Assembly (NCBI GenBank): GCA_946481105.1
Contig: CAMLMM010000023.1
Coordinates: forward strand, 1-28,375
DNA: 28,375 nt
Direction of reading: 5' to 3'
Origin: an uncultured Alphaproteobacteria bacterium
Lineage (GTDB): Bacteria; Pseudomonadota; Alphaproteobacteria; Micavibrionales; Micavibrionaceae
Shown: positions 14,709 through 21,177 of the stretch, one piece after another
How positions within the stretch are numbered: position 1 is the first letter of the stretch
How the letters are laid out: each line of letters starts with the position of its first letter
Notes under the pieces: model-generated
What the model was told of the DNA's origin: nothing
Databases searched by the model: none
Seen by the model: only the letters and a program-made list of their open reading frames with translations
Made by a program: the position numbers and the translations under genes

Positions 14709-15356
14709 ATGTTTAGTAAACTTTTCGGACGAAACGCCAAAGCGGAAAACCCGACGGCAGAGCCGCCAGGTGTTGAGGTAACAGGCGTATTTCCGCTGGT
14801 CGAAGCCACACGCAATTTTGTCGTCGGGCTTTTACAAACTTCGGGTACGCTGGATGAGCATGATGCCAATTTGAATGGGTTGCGCAACGTGCCATTACCT
14901 GATTCCTATCAACGCGCCGGAGGTGAGGACGCGTATATAAAATTAGGGGCGGGCCGGGTCAGCCTGTGGTTCCGCCAGGCCGCCAACGGACAGCCCGATG
15001 CGGAGACAATGCTCATGTTGCGTGAAAATAATGTAACAACGGCCTATTCCCCCACCCATGTCTGGTATGGGCCGCAGGCGAAATTTGCGCTGGCGTTCAA
15101 AATGCCGTGCTGTAAAGGCGATAATGCCCTGATCGTCTTTCAGCAGCGCGTCCCTGATGGGGCTCCCGTTGACCGCATGAAAATCCTGCCGAGCGCAGAG
15201 GGGCAGGTTATCGGGGTTAGCGAGCATTTCAGTCAGCGTGTTGATATAAAGCGTGTTGATCCAGCTTTGTTGCAGGAATATTACCTGCATATCGCCGGGA
15301 TTCAGCATGCCTGCAGTGGCGCGGTTACTTTCGGGCCGCAATACCGGGTGAGTTAA
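14709..15356 (+). CDS. Hypothetical protein, 215 residues
   Basis: Not recognised. A soluble protein with a short basic N-terminus (MFSKLFGRNAK), a Pro-rich linker, and then a mixed alpha/beta body. Notable parts are YIKLGAGRVSLWFRQ, THVWYGPQAKFALAFKMPCCKGD and a C-terminal AGIQHACSGAVTFGPQYRV. There is no membrane segment. AAGGAG ends six bases before the ATG. It follows the 1009-residue protein gene by 24 bases on the same strand, so the two are probably co-transcribed and may work together. The palindromic repeat follows its stop. Confidence 0.7.
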   Translation: MFSKLFGRNAKAENPTAEPPGVEVTGVFPLVEATRNFVVGLLQTSGTLDEHDANLNGLRNVPLPDSYQRAGGEDAYIKLGAGRVSLWFRQAANGQPDAETMLMLRENNVTTAYSPTHVWYGPQAKFALAFKMPCCKGDNALIVFQQRVPDGAPVDRMKILPSAEGQVIGVSEHFSQRVDIKRVDPALLQEYYLHIAGIQHACSGAVTFGPQYRVS

Positions 15357-15366
15357 TAGTTCGTTT
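15357..15366. repeat. Left copy of a 10-bp direct repeat flanking the palindromic element
   Basis: TAGTTCGTTT begins at the TAG just after the upstream stop codon and recurs exactly at 15497-15506; both copies are followed by a GC shortly after. The two copies bracket the nested palindromic element. Confidence 0.5.
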
Positions 15367-15397
15367 TGCGGATTTAGGAAAAAAGTGGTGATTTCAG

Positions 15398-15491
15398 CCC
15401 CATCCTGACCTTCCCCCGTCAAGGGGGGAAGGAATAAGAGAGTCGTTTTTGCGCTCCCTCTCCCCTTGTAGGAGAGGGTTGGGGTGAGGGG
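15398..15491. repeat. Nested palindromic intergenic repeat (REP/MITE-like, about 94 bp)
   Basis: Two GC-rich hairpins lie side by side: CCTTCCCCC (15409-15417) with GGGGGGAAGG (15423-15432), and CCCTCTCC (15456-15463) with GGAGAGGG (15471-15478). The outer ends, CCCCATCC...ACC and GGTTGGGGTGAGGGG, are also largely complementary, so the whole unit can fold as a three-way structure. The right hairpin strongly resembles a widespread family of dispersed intergenic repeats, whose minus-strand translation gives the familiar PLTPTLS-KGRG peptide seen in spurious ORFs. It may act as a transcription or mRNA-processing barrier between the accessory block and the cox operon. Confidence 0.75.
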
Positions 15492-15496
15492 TCTAT

Positions 15497-15506
15497 TAGT
15501 TCGTTT
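15497..15506. repeat. Right copy of the 10-bp direct repeat flanking the palindromic element
   Basis: TAGTTCGTTT, identical to 15357-15366, lies six bases beyond the palindromic element. It could be a target-site duplication or chance. Confidence 0.5.
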
Positions 15507-15570
15507 GCTCGAAAACGTGACAATTGAGGAGTCAAATTCAGCCTTTGGCATAATTTTAACCAGCGCAAAT

Positions 15571-15590
15571 GCCGCAGACAGGGCTGCGGC
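15571..15590. repeat. Inverted repeat GCCGCAG-N6-CTGCGGC
   Basis: Perfect 7-base arms around ACAGGG. No T run follows on either strand, so it is not a classical terminator. It lies in the 343-base gap before ctaB; apart from this and the repeat element, I see no gene there. Confidence 0.45.
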
Positions 15591-15699
15591 CTAAAACGGA
15601 CGTTGATTTTCTGGTCTATATTTTAGGAAATAAAGCCTAATTTGTCAAGTGATTTAAAAATCCTTTTTCCACACGGAGGAACTCTGGTACAGAACCCTC

Positions 15700-16593
15700 A
15701 TGGATAGTTTACTGACCCCTGCCTCAACGCATTCGACATCGACTGCGGGTGACTTTTTTTCGCTGCTCAAGCCGCGTGTCATGAGTCTTGTCGTGTTTTC
15801 CGGCTTCGCCGGGTATTGGGTCGCGCCAGACCGCATGAGTCTCCACCCATTCCTGGCTTTTATCGGGCTTTGCGCGCTGGCGCTGGGGGCAGGGGCGGCG
15901 GGCGCTTTTAATATGTGGTATGACCGCGATATTGATGCGGTGATGAACCGGACCAAGAACCGGGCCATTCCGCTGGGGCGCATTGCGCCGGACGATGCGC
16001 TGGGGTTCGCGGTCTTTGCAAGTATTTTCGCCGTGATGACCATGGGACTGGCCACCAACTGGGTAGCCGCGGGAATCCTTGCTTTCGCCAGTTTCTTCTA
16101 TGTCGTCGTTTACACCATGTACCTGAAACGCCGCACGGCGCAGAATATTGTGATTGGCGGCGCGGCAGGCGCGTTCCCGCCGATGGTCGGCTGGGCGATG
16201 GTCACGGGCGATATCACGATTGAAAGCATTCTGCTGTTCCTGATTATTTTCGTATGGACGCCGCCGCATTTCTGGGCGCTCGCTCTGTTTGCCAATGAAG
16301 ATTACAAGCGCGCGGATATCCCGATGATGCCCGTGACCAAAGGGGCCGCGCATACCAAGATATTGATGCTGATCTATACGCTTATCCTGTTGCCCCTGAC
16401 CCTTGGTCCTTATGCGCTCGGCATGGCAAATTTTGTTTATGGCGGGATTGCGCTGGCGCTGGGGTTGATTTTCTGCCTCGCGGCGGTTGGGGTTTTACGG
16501 ACAGATGACGTGAAACCGGCCAAGCAGATGTTCGGATATTCGGTTTTCTACCTCTTTGCCCTTTTCCTCGCATTAATGATCTGTCATAATTAA
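15700..16593 (+). CDS. ctaB: Protoheme IX farnesyltransferase (heme O synthase)
   Basis: A 297-residue polytopic UbiA-family prenyltransferase that attaches farnesyl diphosphate to heme b to make heme O for terminal oxidases. The first Asp-rich motif is N71-X3-D75-X3-D79 (NMWYDRDID) followed by [14 protein letters not shown]. The second is in [20 protein letters not shown]. Eight to nine membrane segments are evident. The ATG at 15700 is the only plausible in-frame start, yet the clear GGAGG (15676-15680) lies 19 bases upstream, unusually far. In alphaproteobacteria this gene normally follows coxB-coxA; here they are absent from the window and a repeat-bearing gap precedes it. It heads a tightly packed cox assembly operon. 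Confidence 0.95.
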   Translation: MDSLLTPASTHSTSTAGDFFSLLKPRVMSLVVFSGFAGYWVAPDRMSLHPFLAFIGLCALALGAGAAGAFNMWYDRDIDAVMNRTKNRAIPLGRIAPDDALGFAVFASIFAVMTMGLATNWVAAGILAFASFFYVVVYTMYLKRRTAQNIVIGGAAGAFPPMVGWAMVTGDITIESILLFLIIFVWTPPHFWALALFANEDYKRADIPMMPVTKGAAHTKILMLIYTLILLPLTLGPYALGMANFVYGGIALALGLIFCLAAVGVLRTDDVKPAKQMFGYSVFYLFALFLALMICHN

Positions 16594-16596
16594 ACC

Positions 16597-16740
16597 ATGA
16601 CGATTGAAACCAACAACGATTCTAAAGACAATTTTAACCGTGCCCGTGCGACAAAGAACAAAGTGACGCTGGCACTGGTTTTTGGGCTGGTCGCGCTTAT
16701 ATGGGCCATTACAATTATCAAGATGCAGTACGGGGGATAA
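16597..16740 (+). CDS. CoxF-like small membrane protein, 47 residues
   Basis: A short gene between ctaB (gap of 3 bases) and the next ORF (gap of 1 base). The product has a charged N-terminus (MTIETNNDSKDNFNRARATKNK would be cytoplasmic) and one membrane helix, about residues 22-42 (VTLALVFGLVALIWAITIIK), then MQYGG. This matches in size, topology and position the poorly annotated CoxF/cytochrome oxidase assembly micro-protein found between ctaB and ctaG in alphaproteobacterial cox operons. Its role in oxidase assembly is assumed from position. It is easy to miss because of its length. Confidence 0.75.
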   Translation: MTIETNNDSKDNFNRARATKNKVTLALVFGLVALIWAITIIKMQYGG

Positions 16741-16741
16741 G

Positions 16742-17038
16742 ATGACACGTATACTGACCATAATATTGCTGGGAATAAGTGCCGTAACATCGTCTGCGCA
16801 GGCCGATGAGCTGCTGTATCTTTTCAAGAACCAGCGCGCCCAGTATCAGGAGCTAGTCGATGAACGGGCCGCCGAATACAAGGCGCGCGGACAGGAATAT
16901 GTCGATCATCTGTATGCGACCAATGGTGAGGAATCCATGCCCGAACCGGATAACATGTTCCCGTTGGAAAACCTGGTAGAGCGCGAAAAAAAGGTTGATA
17001 TTGACGAAGTGGCGGAAATCGTCAAAGAGCGTCAATAA
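16742..17038 (+). CDS. Hypothetical secreted protein in the cox operon, 98 residues
   Basis: The N-terminus MTRILTIILLGISAVTSSAQA is a signal peptide, probably cleaved after SAQA (about residue 21). The mature part is about 77 residues, strongly charged and helical (LFKNQRAQYQELVDERAAEYKARGQEYVDHLY, then NLVEREKKVDIDEVAEIVKERQ). No cysteine is present. I do not recognise the family. The ATG lies one base after the CoxF stop, and ctaG begins 26 bases later, so it belongs to the operon. A periplasmic or membrane-associated helper in oxidase assembly is possible but unsupported by motif. Confidence 0.7.
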   Translation: MTRILTIILLGISAVTSSAQADELLYLFKNQRAQYQELVDERAAEYKARGQEYVDHLYATNGEESMPEPDNMFPLENLVEREKKVDIDEVAEIVKERQ

Positions 17039-17064
17039 CCGCGCCCGGCCTGAAGTTTTTTAGA

Positions 17065-17685
17065 ATGTCCCAGATATCACCTGACATAGCCCGTAAAAAC
17101 CGGCGGGCGGCGCTTGTTATCCTCGCCGTTGTGGTCGGTATGGCTGGGCTGAGTTTTGCATCGGTCGAACTGTACCGTCTTTTCTGCCGTGTCACGGGAG
17201 TGGGGGGGCAGGCGTTTCAGGAAAAGCCGGCGGATGGCAAAATCCTTAACCGCGAAATCACCGTCCGGTTCAATACGGATGTCAGCCCTAACCTGCCATG
17301 GGAATTCAAGGCCGATCAGGCGCCCGTGACGTTAAAAATCGGCCAGGAGGCAGGGATATCCTTTACCGCCCGGAATTCATCGCCCAAAGCCATTGCGGGA
17401 ACCGCCCTGTATAACGTCACCCCGGCAGCGGCAGGAAAATATTTTCATAAAACACAATGTTTTTGCTTTGATTATCAATTAATCGCCGCCGGGCAATCTG
17501 TCCATTTTCCAGTAGTTTTCTATGTGGATCCGGCAATTGCCGACGACCGGCAATTGGATGACCTGAAAACCATCACTTTGTCCTATTCTTTTTTTCCAGC
17601 AGAGTCGCCGGAACTGGACAAGGCGCTTGAGGACTTTTATAACGGGAAAAAATCGGGTACAACTTCACTGCCTATTGCGCGTTAA
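17065..17685 (+). CDS. ctaG: Cytochrome c oxidase assembly protein CtaG/Cox11
   Basis: A 206-residue inner-membrane protein that delivers copper to the CuB site of cytochrome oxidase subunit I. One N-terminal membrane helix (about residues 14-34) is followed by the conserved VELYRLFCRVTGVGG (C41), and then a periplasmic immunoglobulin-like copper domain. The copper-binding pair is C132 and C134 in KTQCFCF. Length and motif order match Cox11. It lies directly upstream of ctaE/coxC as in other alphaproteobacteria. Confidence 0.96.
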   Translation: MSQISPDIARKNRRAALVILAVVVGMAGLSFASVELYRLFCRVTGVGGQAFQEKPADGKILNREITVRFNTDVSPNLPWEFKADQAPVTLKIGQEAGISFTARNSSPKAIAGTALYNVTPAAAGKYFHKTQCFCFDYQLIAAGQSVHFPVVFYVDPAIADDRQLDDLKTITLSYSFFPAESPELDKALEDFYNGKKSGTTSLPIAR

Positions 17686-17716
17686 CCGCGTCTGTTTTTT
17701 TAAGGAAAGAAGAATT

Positions 17717-18637
17717 ATGTCTGACTCTATTGAATTCGGTTCAACCGGCAAACCGCATCCGTACCACTTGGTGCGTCCTAGCATCTGGCCGCTTGTGGGG
17801 GCGTTTGCCGGCGGATTATTTGCGCTGGGCATGGTTCTATTCATGCATGATGCCGAAATCGCCGGAATGAAAATCGGTGTTTACGGGCCTTTGGCCGGGG
17901 TTGCCGCCATTCTGGCCGTGATGTTTTTCTGGTGGAAAGATATTATTTTTGAAACCGTCACCGAACAGGTTCACAACCATGTGACGGAACGCGGCCTGCG
18001 TATGGGCATGGCGTTGTTTATTGCATCGGAAGTTATGTTTTTCGTCGCTTTCTTCTGGGCATTTTTTGATGTGAGCGTGTACGCGGATGAAGCCATACAA
18101 TATATGCGGGTTGAGTTTACCCATGGCGTCTGGCCACCGCCGCAATTTGAACCAGTCCCGCCATTTGAAATGCCATTCCTGATGACCATGGTTCTGCTGC
18201 TTTCCGGTACGACCGTCACCTGGGCGCACCATGCGCTGCTGGCCGGCAAAACCAAAACCGCAACCGAAGCGCTGACATACACCGTTATTCTCGGCGTTAT
18301 ATTCCTGTTTCTACAAGCCTTCGAGTACATGCACACATCGTTCAAATTCGGGGATGGTTCCTTTGCCTCAACATTCTTTATGGCGACGGGCTTCCACGGG
18401 TTTCACGTTTTTGTTGGGACCGTTTTCCTGGCAATTTGCCTGATCCGCAATATGAAAGGCCAGTTCCTGCCGACCCGCCATTTCGGGTTTGAAGCGGCGG
18501 CCTGGTACTGGCATTTCGTGGACGTTGTCTGGCTGTTCCTGTTCATCGCCATCTATATCTGGGGCGGTACCATCGGGATCGGCGACACGGAATCTGTGCG
18601 CGAAACGTTGGGTATTATTCCCGGTGCCCATGAATAA
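17717..18637 (+). CDS. ctaE: Cytochrome c oxidase subunit III
   Basis: A 306-residue polytopic subunit of the aa3-type cytochrome c oxidase. The N-terminus contains HPYHLVRPSIWPLVGAF, followed by WWKDIIFETVTEQVHNHVTERGLRMGMALFIASEVMFFVAFFWAFF, typical of subunit III with its conserved membrane glutamate. The family's ending region FEAAAWYWHFVDVVWLFLFIAIYIWGG is present. The ATG at 17717 is chosen because AAGGAAAGAAG lies just upstream; the frame is open further upstream, but that part overlaps ctaG and does not resemble coxC. The presence of subunit III in the same operon as ctaB and ctaG implies an aa3 oxidase whose coxA and coxB are elsewhere. Confidence 0.96.
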   Translation: MSDSIEFGSTGKPHPYHLVRPSIWPLVGAFAGGLFALGMVLFMHDAEIAGMKIGVYGPLAGVAAILAVMFFWWKDIIFETVTEQVHNHVTERGLRMGMALFIASEVMFFVAFFWAFFDVSVYADEAIQYMRVEFTHGVWPPPQFEPVPPFEMPFLMTMVLLLSGTTVTWAHHALLAGKTKTATEALTYTVILGVIFLFLQAFEYMHTSFKFGDGSFASTFFMATGFHGFHVFVGTVFLAICLIRNMKGQFLPTRHFGFEAAAWYWHFVDVVWLFLFIAIYIWGGTIGIGDTESVRETLGIIPGAHE

Positions 18638-18649
18638 TCCGTATTATTC

Positions 18650-19015
18650 ATGGAAACCGATTACCTGATAAACTCTTTGAAATGCACCTGTCCCAAATGC
18701 GGGGTAGGTGCATTATACAATCCGGGCGTTTTTGACCTGACGCTGCGCCCCGTTTGCGACCATTGCGGGTTAAACCTAGCCAAGAATGACAGCGCCGACG
18801 GTCCGGCGGTTTTCCTGATTTTTGTACTGGGGTTTTTACTGGTGCCTGCCGCGCTGATAACTGACGCTTTGTGGGAGCCGCCCTTATGGGTGCATGGAGT
18901 GGTCTGGGGCGGGCTGGCGCTGGCGCTGACAATTGGTTCGCTCAAGCCATTGAAATCGATGGTCATCGCCATTCAGTACAAGCATCGCGCGACCGACTGG
19001 GACCGCACGTCATGA
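18650..19015 (+). CDS. DUF983 family protein
   Basis: A 121-residue protein with an N-terminal zinc-ribbon-like part (CTCPKCGVGALYN and, 20 residues on, CDHCGLNL) and two membrane helices (about residues 47-70 and 78-98). DUF983 members commonly sit between coxC and SURF1 in alphaproteobacteria, as here, and are presumed to help oxidase biogenesis. The stop codon overlaps the SURF1 start in ATGA, indicating translational coupling. Confidence 0.88.
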   Translation: METDYLINSLKCTCPKCGVGALYNPGVFDLTLRPVCDHCGLNLAKNDSADGPAVFLIFVLGFLLVPAALITDALWEPPLWVHGVVWGGLALALTIGSLKPLKSMVIAIQYKHRATDWDRTS

Positions 19016-19722
19016 CATCCCCCCGCAAGTTTTCTGTTGCGGGAATAGCCTGCTGTGCGGCAGGCATGCTGGTTCTGTTAGGGCTGGGGATATGGCAGGT
19101 CGACCGGCTTAGCTGGAAAAATAATTTGCAGAAGGAACTGGACCGGGCCTTTGCAATGGAAATACCACCGCCCCTTAGCCCGGAAACGCTGAATTCACTG
19201 AAAAAGAATGAAATTCGTCGAGGCACATTGTCGGTAAAACCGGATTTTGCCAGCGCCTTTATGCTGCAGGGGAAAATTGCCGATGGGCGTCCCGTCTACC
19301 CGGTGGTCGTGCCCGCCAGCTTCGGCACGGATAATCATATTCTGGTTGAAATAGGCTGTAGCAACAGTCCGGATAATCTGTCTGGGTTCTGGAGTCTGGA
19401 AAGCTGGTATATGAATGTGACTGGTGTCGCGATGCGGCCCGACTGGACATATTTTACGCCACCGAACCAGCCCGCGCAGGGCGACTGGTGGCGGCTCGAT
19501 ACCGTGGAAATTGCCCGGCATCTGAAATTGCCCACTCTTGTTCCGGTCATCCTGATTGCCGAAAATTCTGATATGATTGCGCCCGGGCTCAAGGCCTGTC
19601 AGGTTGAGCATCAATTACGCAACGAGCATCTGTCCTATGCGCTGTTCTGGTTTACGCTGGCCGTGGCGCTGGCCGTAATTGGGTATCTGCGCTTTATTCG
19701 CGGTTATTTGCAGTCCGCATAA
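19012..19722 (+). CDS. SURF1 family cytochrome oxidase biogenesis protein (divergent)
   Basis: A 236-residue protein with two membrane helices (about 8-26 and 205-228) bounding a periplasmic domain. The N-terminal LGIWQVDRLSWKNNL and the C-terminal NEHLSYALFWFTLAVALAVIGYL match SURF1/Shy1, which supports heme a insertion into subunit I. The normally well-conserved central part (VNRGWVP type) reads ILVEIGCSNSP here, so the middle is divergent. It begins in an ATGA overlap with DUF983 and ends inside the convergent gene at 19704, overlapping it by 19 bases. Confidence 0.82.
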   Translation: MTSPRKFSVAGIACCAAGMLVLLGLGIWQVDRLSWKNNLQKELDRAFAMEIPPPLSPETLNSLKKNEIRRGTLSVKPDFASAFMLQGKIADGRPVYPVVVPASFGTDNHILVEIGCSNSPDNLSGFWSLESWYMNVTGVAMRPDWTYFTPPNQPAQGDWWRLDTVEIARHLKLPTLVPVILIAENSDMIAPGLKACQVEHQLRNEHLSYALFWFTLAVALAVIGYLRFIRGYLQSA

Positions 19723-20078
19723 AGTTCGGTAATACCGTCTTTATCCTTGCGTTTGCGGATGACAATCTCGCCACTGAGACGGGTCTGGCAGGTGAAAAGA
19801 GGCATGATGGTTCGCAGGGTCAGTTCGACTTTGTAACCGGGATAAAACGGCCCGGTCGAGCAGACTACGACATTTTCACCATCTTCCAGAACAAATGGCC
19901 CCTCATGAAACTGCACCTGACCTTTTGTGGATTTAAACCCGGCGGTCCGCATAACGCCCATCACCGTATGCCCGGCATCATTGCGGATTGAGGCGCATTC
20001 CTTGAAAGGCGTGACTTCTCCGGCAAAGGCAGCCGAAGGAGCAAGCAGCAAGGCCAGAATAAATGTCAGAAATTTCAT
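19704..20078 (-). CDS. Secreted hypothetical protein, 124 residues
   Basis: MKFLTFILALLLAPSAAFA is a signal peptide with likely cleavage after AFA (about residue 19). The mature domain has four cysteines (in KECAS, VVCST, FTCQT and the terminal ADCK), suggesting two disulfides in the periplasm. No family is recognised. The start overlaps the rlmE stop in TAATG, and the 3' end overlaps the SURF1 gene. Confidence 0.75.
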   Translation of the reverse strand: MKFLTFILALLLAPSAAFAGEVTPFKECASIRNDAGHTVMGVMRTAGFKSTKGQVQFHEGPFVLEDGENVVVCSTGPFYPGYKVELTLRTIMPLFTCQTRLSGEIVIRKRKDKDGITELYADCK

Positions 20079-20731
20079 TATTCACCTGATTTATCAAGTG
20101 TACCACGAAATCCGGTTGCAAGCACGTACATCTCGGAACTGTCCTGGCGGCTGGCAGGCGGCTTTACATGCTTAACCGTGGTAAAGTCGATTTTCATACG
20201 GGCCAGTAATTCGGCTTCGGCACCGCCTTGAAATGTTTTTGCCAGATAAGTTCCGCCATATTTCAGGACTTCCTTCGCAAATTCATAACCGGCTTCGACC
20301 AGCGCCATGATTTTCAGGTGATCAGTATCACGGTGGCCGGTCGTATTATGGGCCATATCACTGAGGACGACATCAGCGCGGCCGCCCAGAGCGTCTTTCA
20401 GCTTGTCGGGCGCATCATCGGCCATAAAATCCTGCTGCATGAAAATGACGCCGGACAATTCATCAATCGGCAACAGGTCAATCGCCACGATTTTCTTGCA
20501 TTGTTTTTCCAGGGCGATCTGGCACCAGCCGCCGGGGGCCGCCCCGAGGTCAACCACCGCCATGCCGGGTTTCAGGATTTTATATTTCTCGTCCATTTCC
20601 TTCAATTTGAAGGCGGCGCGCGAACGGTAGCCTAATTGCTTTGCTTTCGTTACATACGGGTCGTTCAACTGGCGTTCAATCCAGCGCGTCGAGGAGGTCT
20701 TGCGGCCTTTGGCGGTCTTAATCTTTTTCAT
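20078..20731 (-). CDS. rlmE: 23S rRNA (uridine-2'-O-)-methyltransferase RlmE (FtsJ/RrmJ)
   Basis: A 217-residue SAM-dependent methyltransferase that modifies U2552 of 23S rRNA during 50S maturation. The catalytic tetrad is K42 (AAFKLKEMDEK), D125 (VVLSDMAHNTTGH), K165 (YLAKTFQGG) and E200 (SSEMYVLA). The SAM motif DLGAAPGGW spans 61-69. Length and motifs match RrmJ closely. It lies between a small membrane protein and a secreted protein with one-base overlaps at both ends (TGATG and TAATG), so the three genes are translationally coupled. Confidence 0.96.
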   Translation of the reverse strand: MKKIKTAKGRKTSSTRWIERQLNDPYVTKAKQLGYRSRAAFKLKEMDEKYKILKPGMAVVDLGAAPGGWCQIALEKQCKKIVAIDLLPIDELSGVIFMQQDFMADDAPDKLKDALGGRADVVLSDMAHNTTGHRDTDHLKIMALVEAGYEFAKEVLKYGGTYLAKTFQGGAEAELLARMKIDFTTVKHVKPPASRQDSSEMYVLATGFRGTLDKSGE

Positions 20732-21102
20732 CAGAACACCAATACAACAGTCGATACGGTAAATGCCATGAAAAAGATGGACAGGCTGGCGGCCAGGTAG
20801 ATAGGCCCGCTGGTTCGCGGCGAAAACCAGGACAATATCAAAAACAGCAGGATGAAAAAGCCATAGGTGGCATAGCCACGATATATGGGTGGCCAGGACA
20901 GGAGCCCGGTAAATCCTTTGCTGAAGGACGTGGATTCAATGATTTCTATCTGAAGCCGCATTACCATCATGCAAAGGACGACAAAGGCAAAAGCCTTTAA
21001 TCGCTGGCCCCGGTGCACGCAGACGAGACTAAGCGGCAGCCAGAGAGCGTCCAGCCAGTTCTGGACAAACCAGTTGCCCCAGAAATAAACCTGCGATAAC
21101 AC
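20731..21102 (-). CDS. Small membrane protein, 123 residues
   Basis: Not recognised. Three to four hydrophobic segments are visible: about residues 10-28, 37-52, 75-92 and 100-121, with a charged loop QIEIIESTSFSKGF. It is the first gene of the minus-strand unit with rlmE, whose start overlaps its stop by one base. The divergent M48 gene begins 75 bases away, so both promoters lie in 21103-21177; AT-rich -10-like stretches (TATAGT, TATTAA on the minus strand) are there but none is decisive. Confidence 0.75.
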   Translation of the reverse strand: MLSQVYFWGNWFVQNWLDALWLPLSLVCVHRGQRLKAFAFVVLCMMVMRLQIEIIESTSFSKGFTGLLSWPPIYRGYATYGFFILLFLILSWFSPRTSGPIYLAASLSIFFMAFTVSTVVLVF

Positions 21103-21177
21103 TTATTTTAACCCTTGTGTTTAGTGAAAAAAACCCCACATTAATACCAAACTATATGTTTTTGAGGGGATCATCAA

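Noticed and set aside
15398..15491. The palindromic GC hairpins as a possible CRISPR or tRNA-like structure
   Set aside because: There are only two hairpins of different sequence with no regular spacers, and no cloverleaf or CCA end can be drawn.
14943..15551. Minus-strand open frame of 202 codons running through the palindromic repeat
   Set aside because: Half is antisense to the 215-residue gene and the rest translates the repeat, including the familiar spurious PLTPTLS-KGRG peptide.
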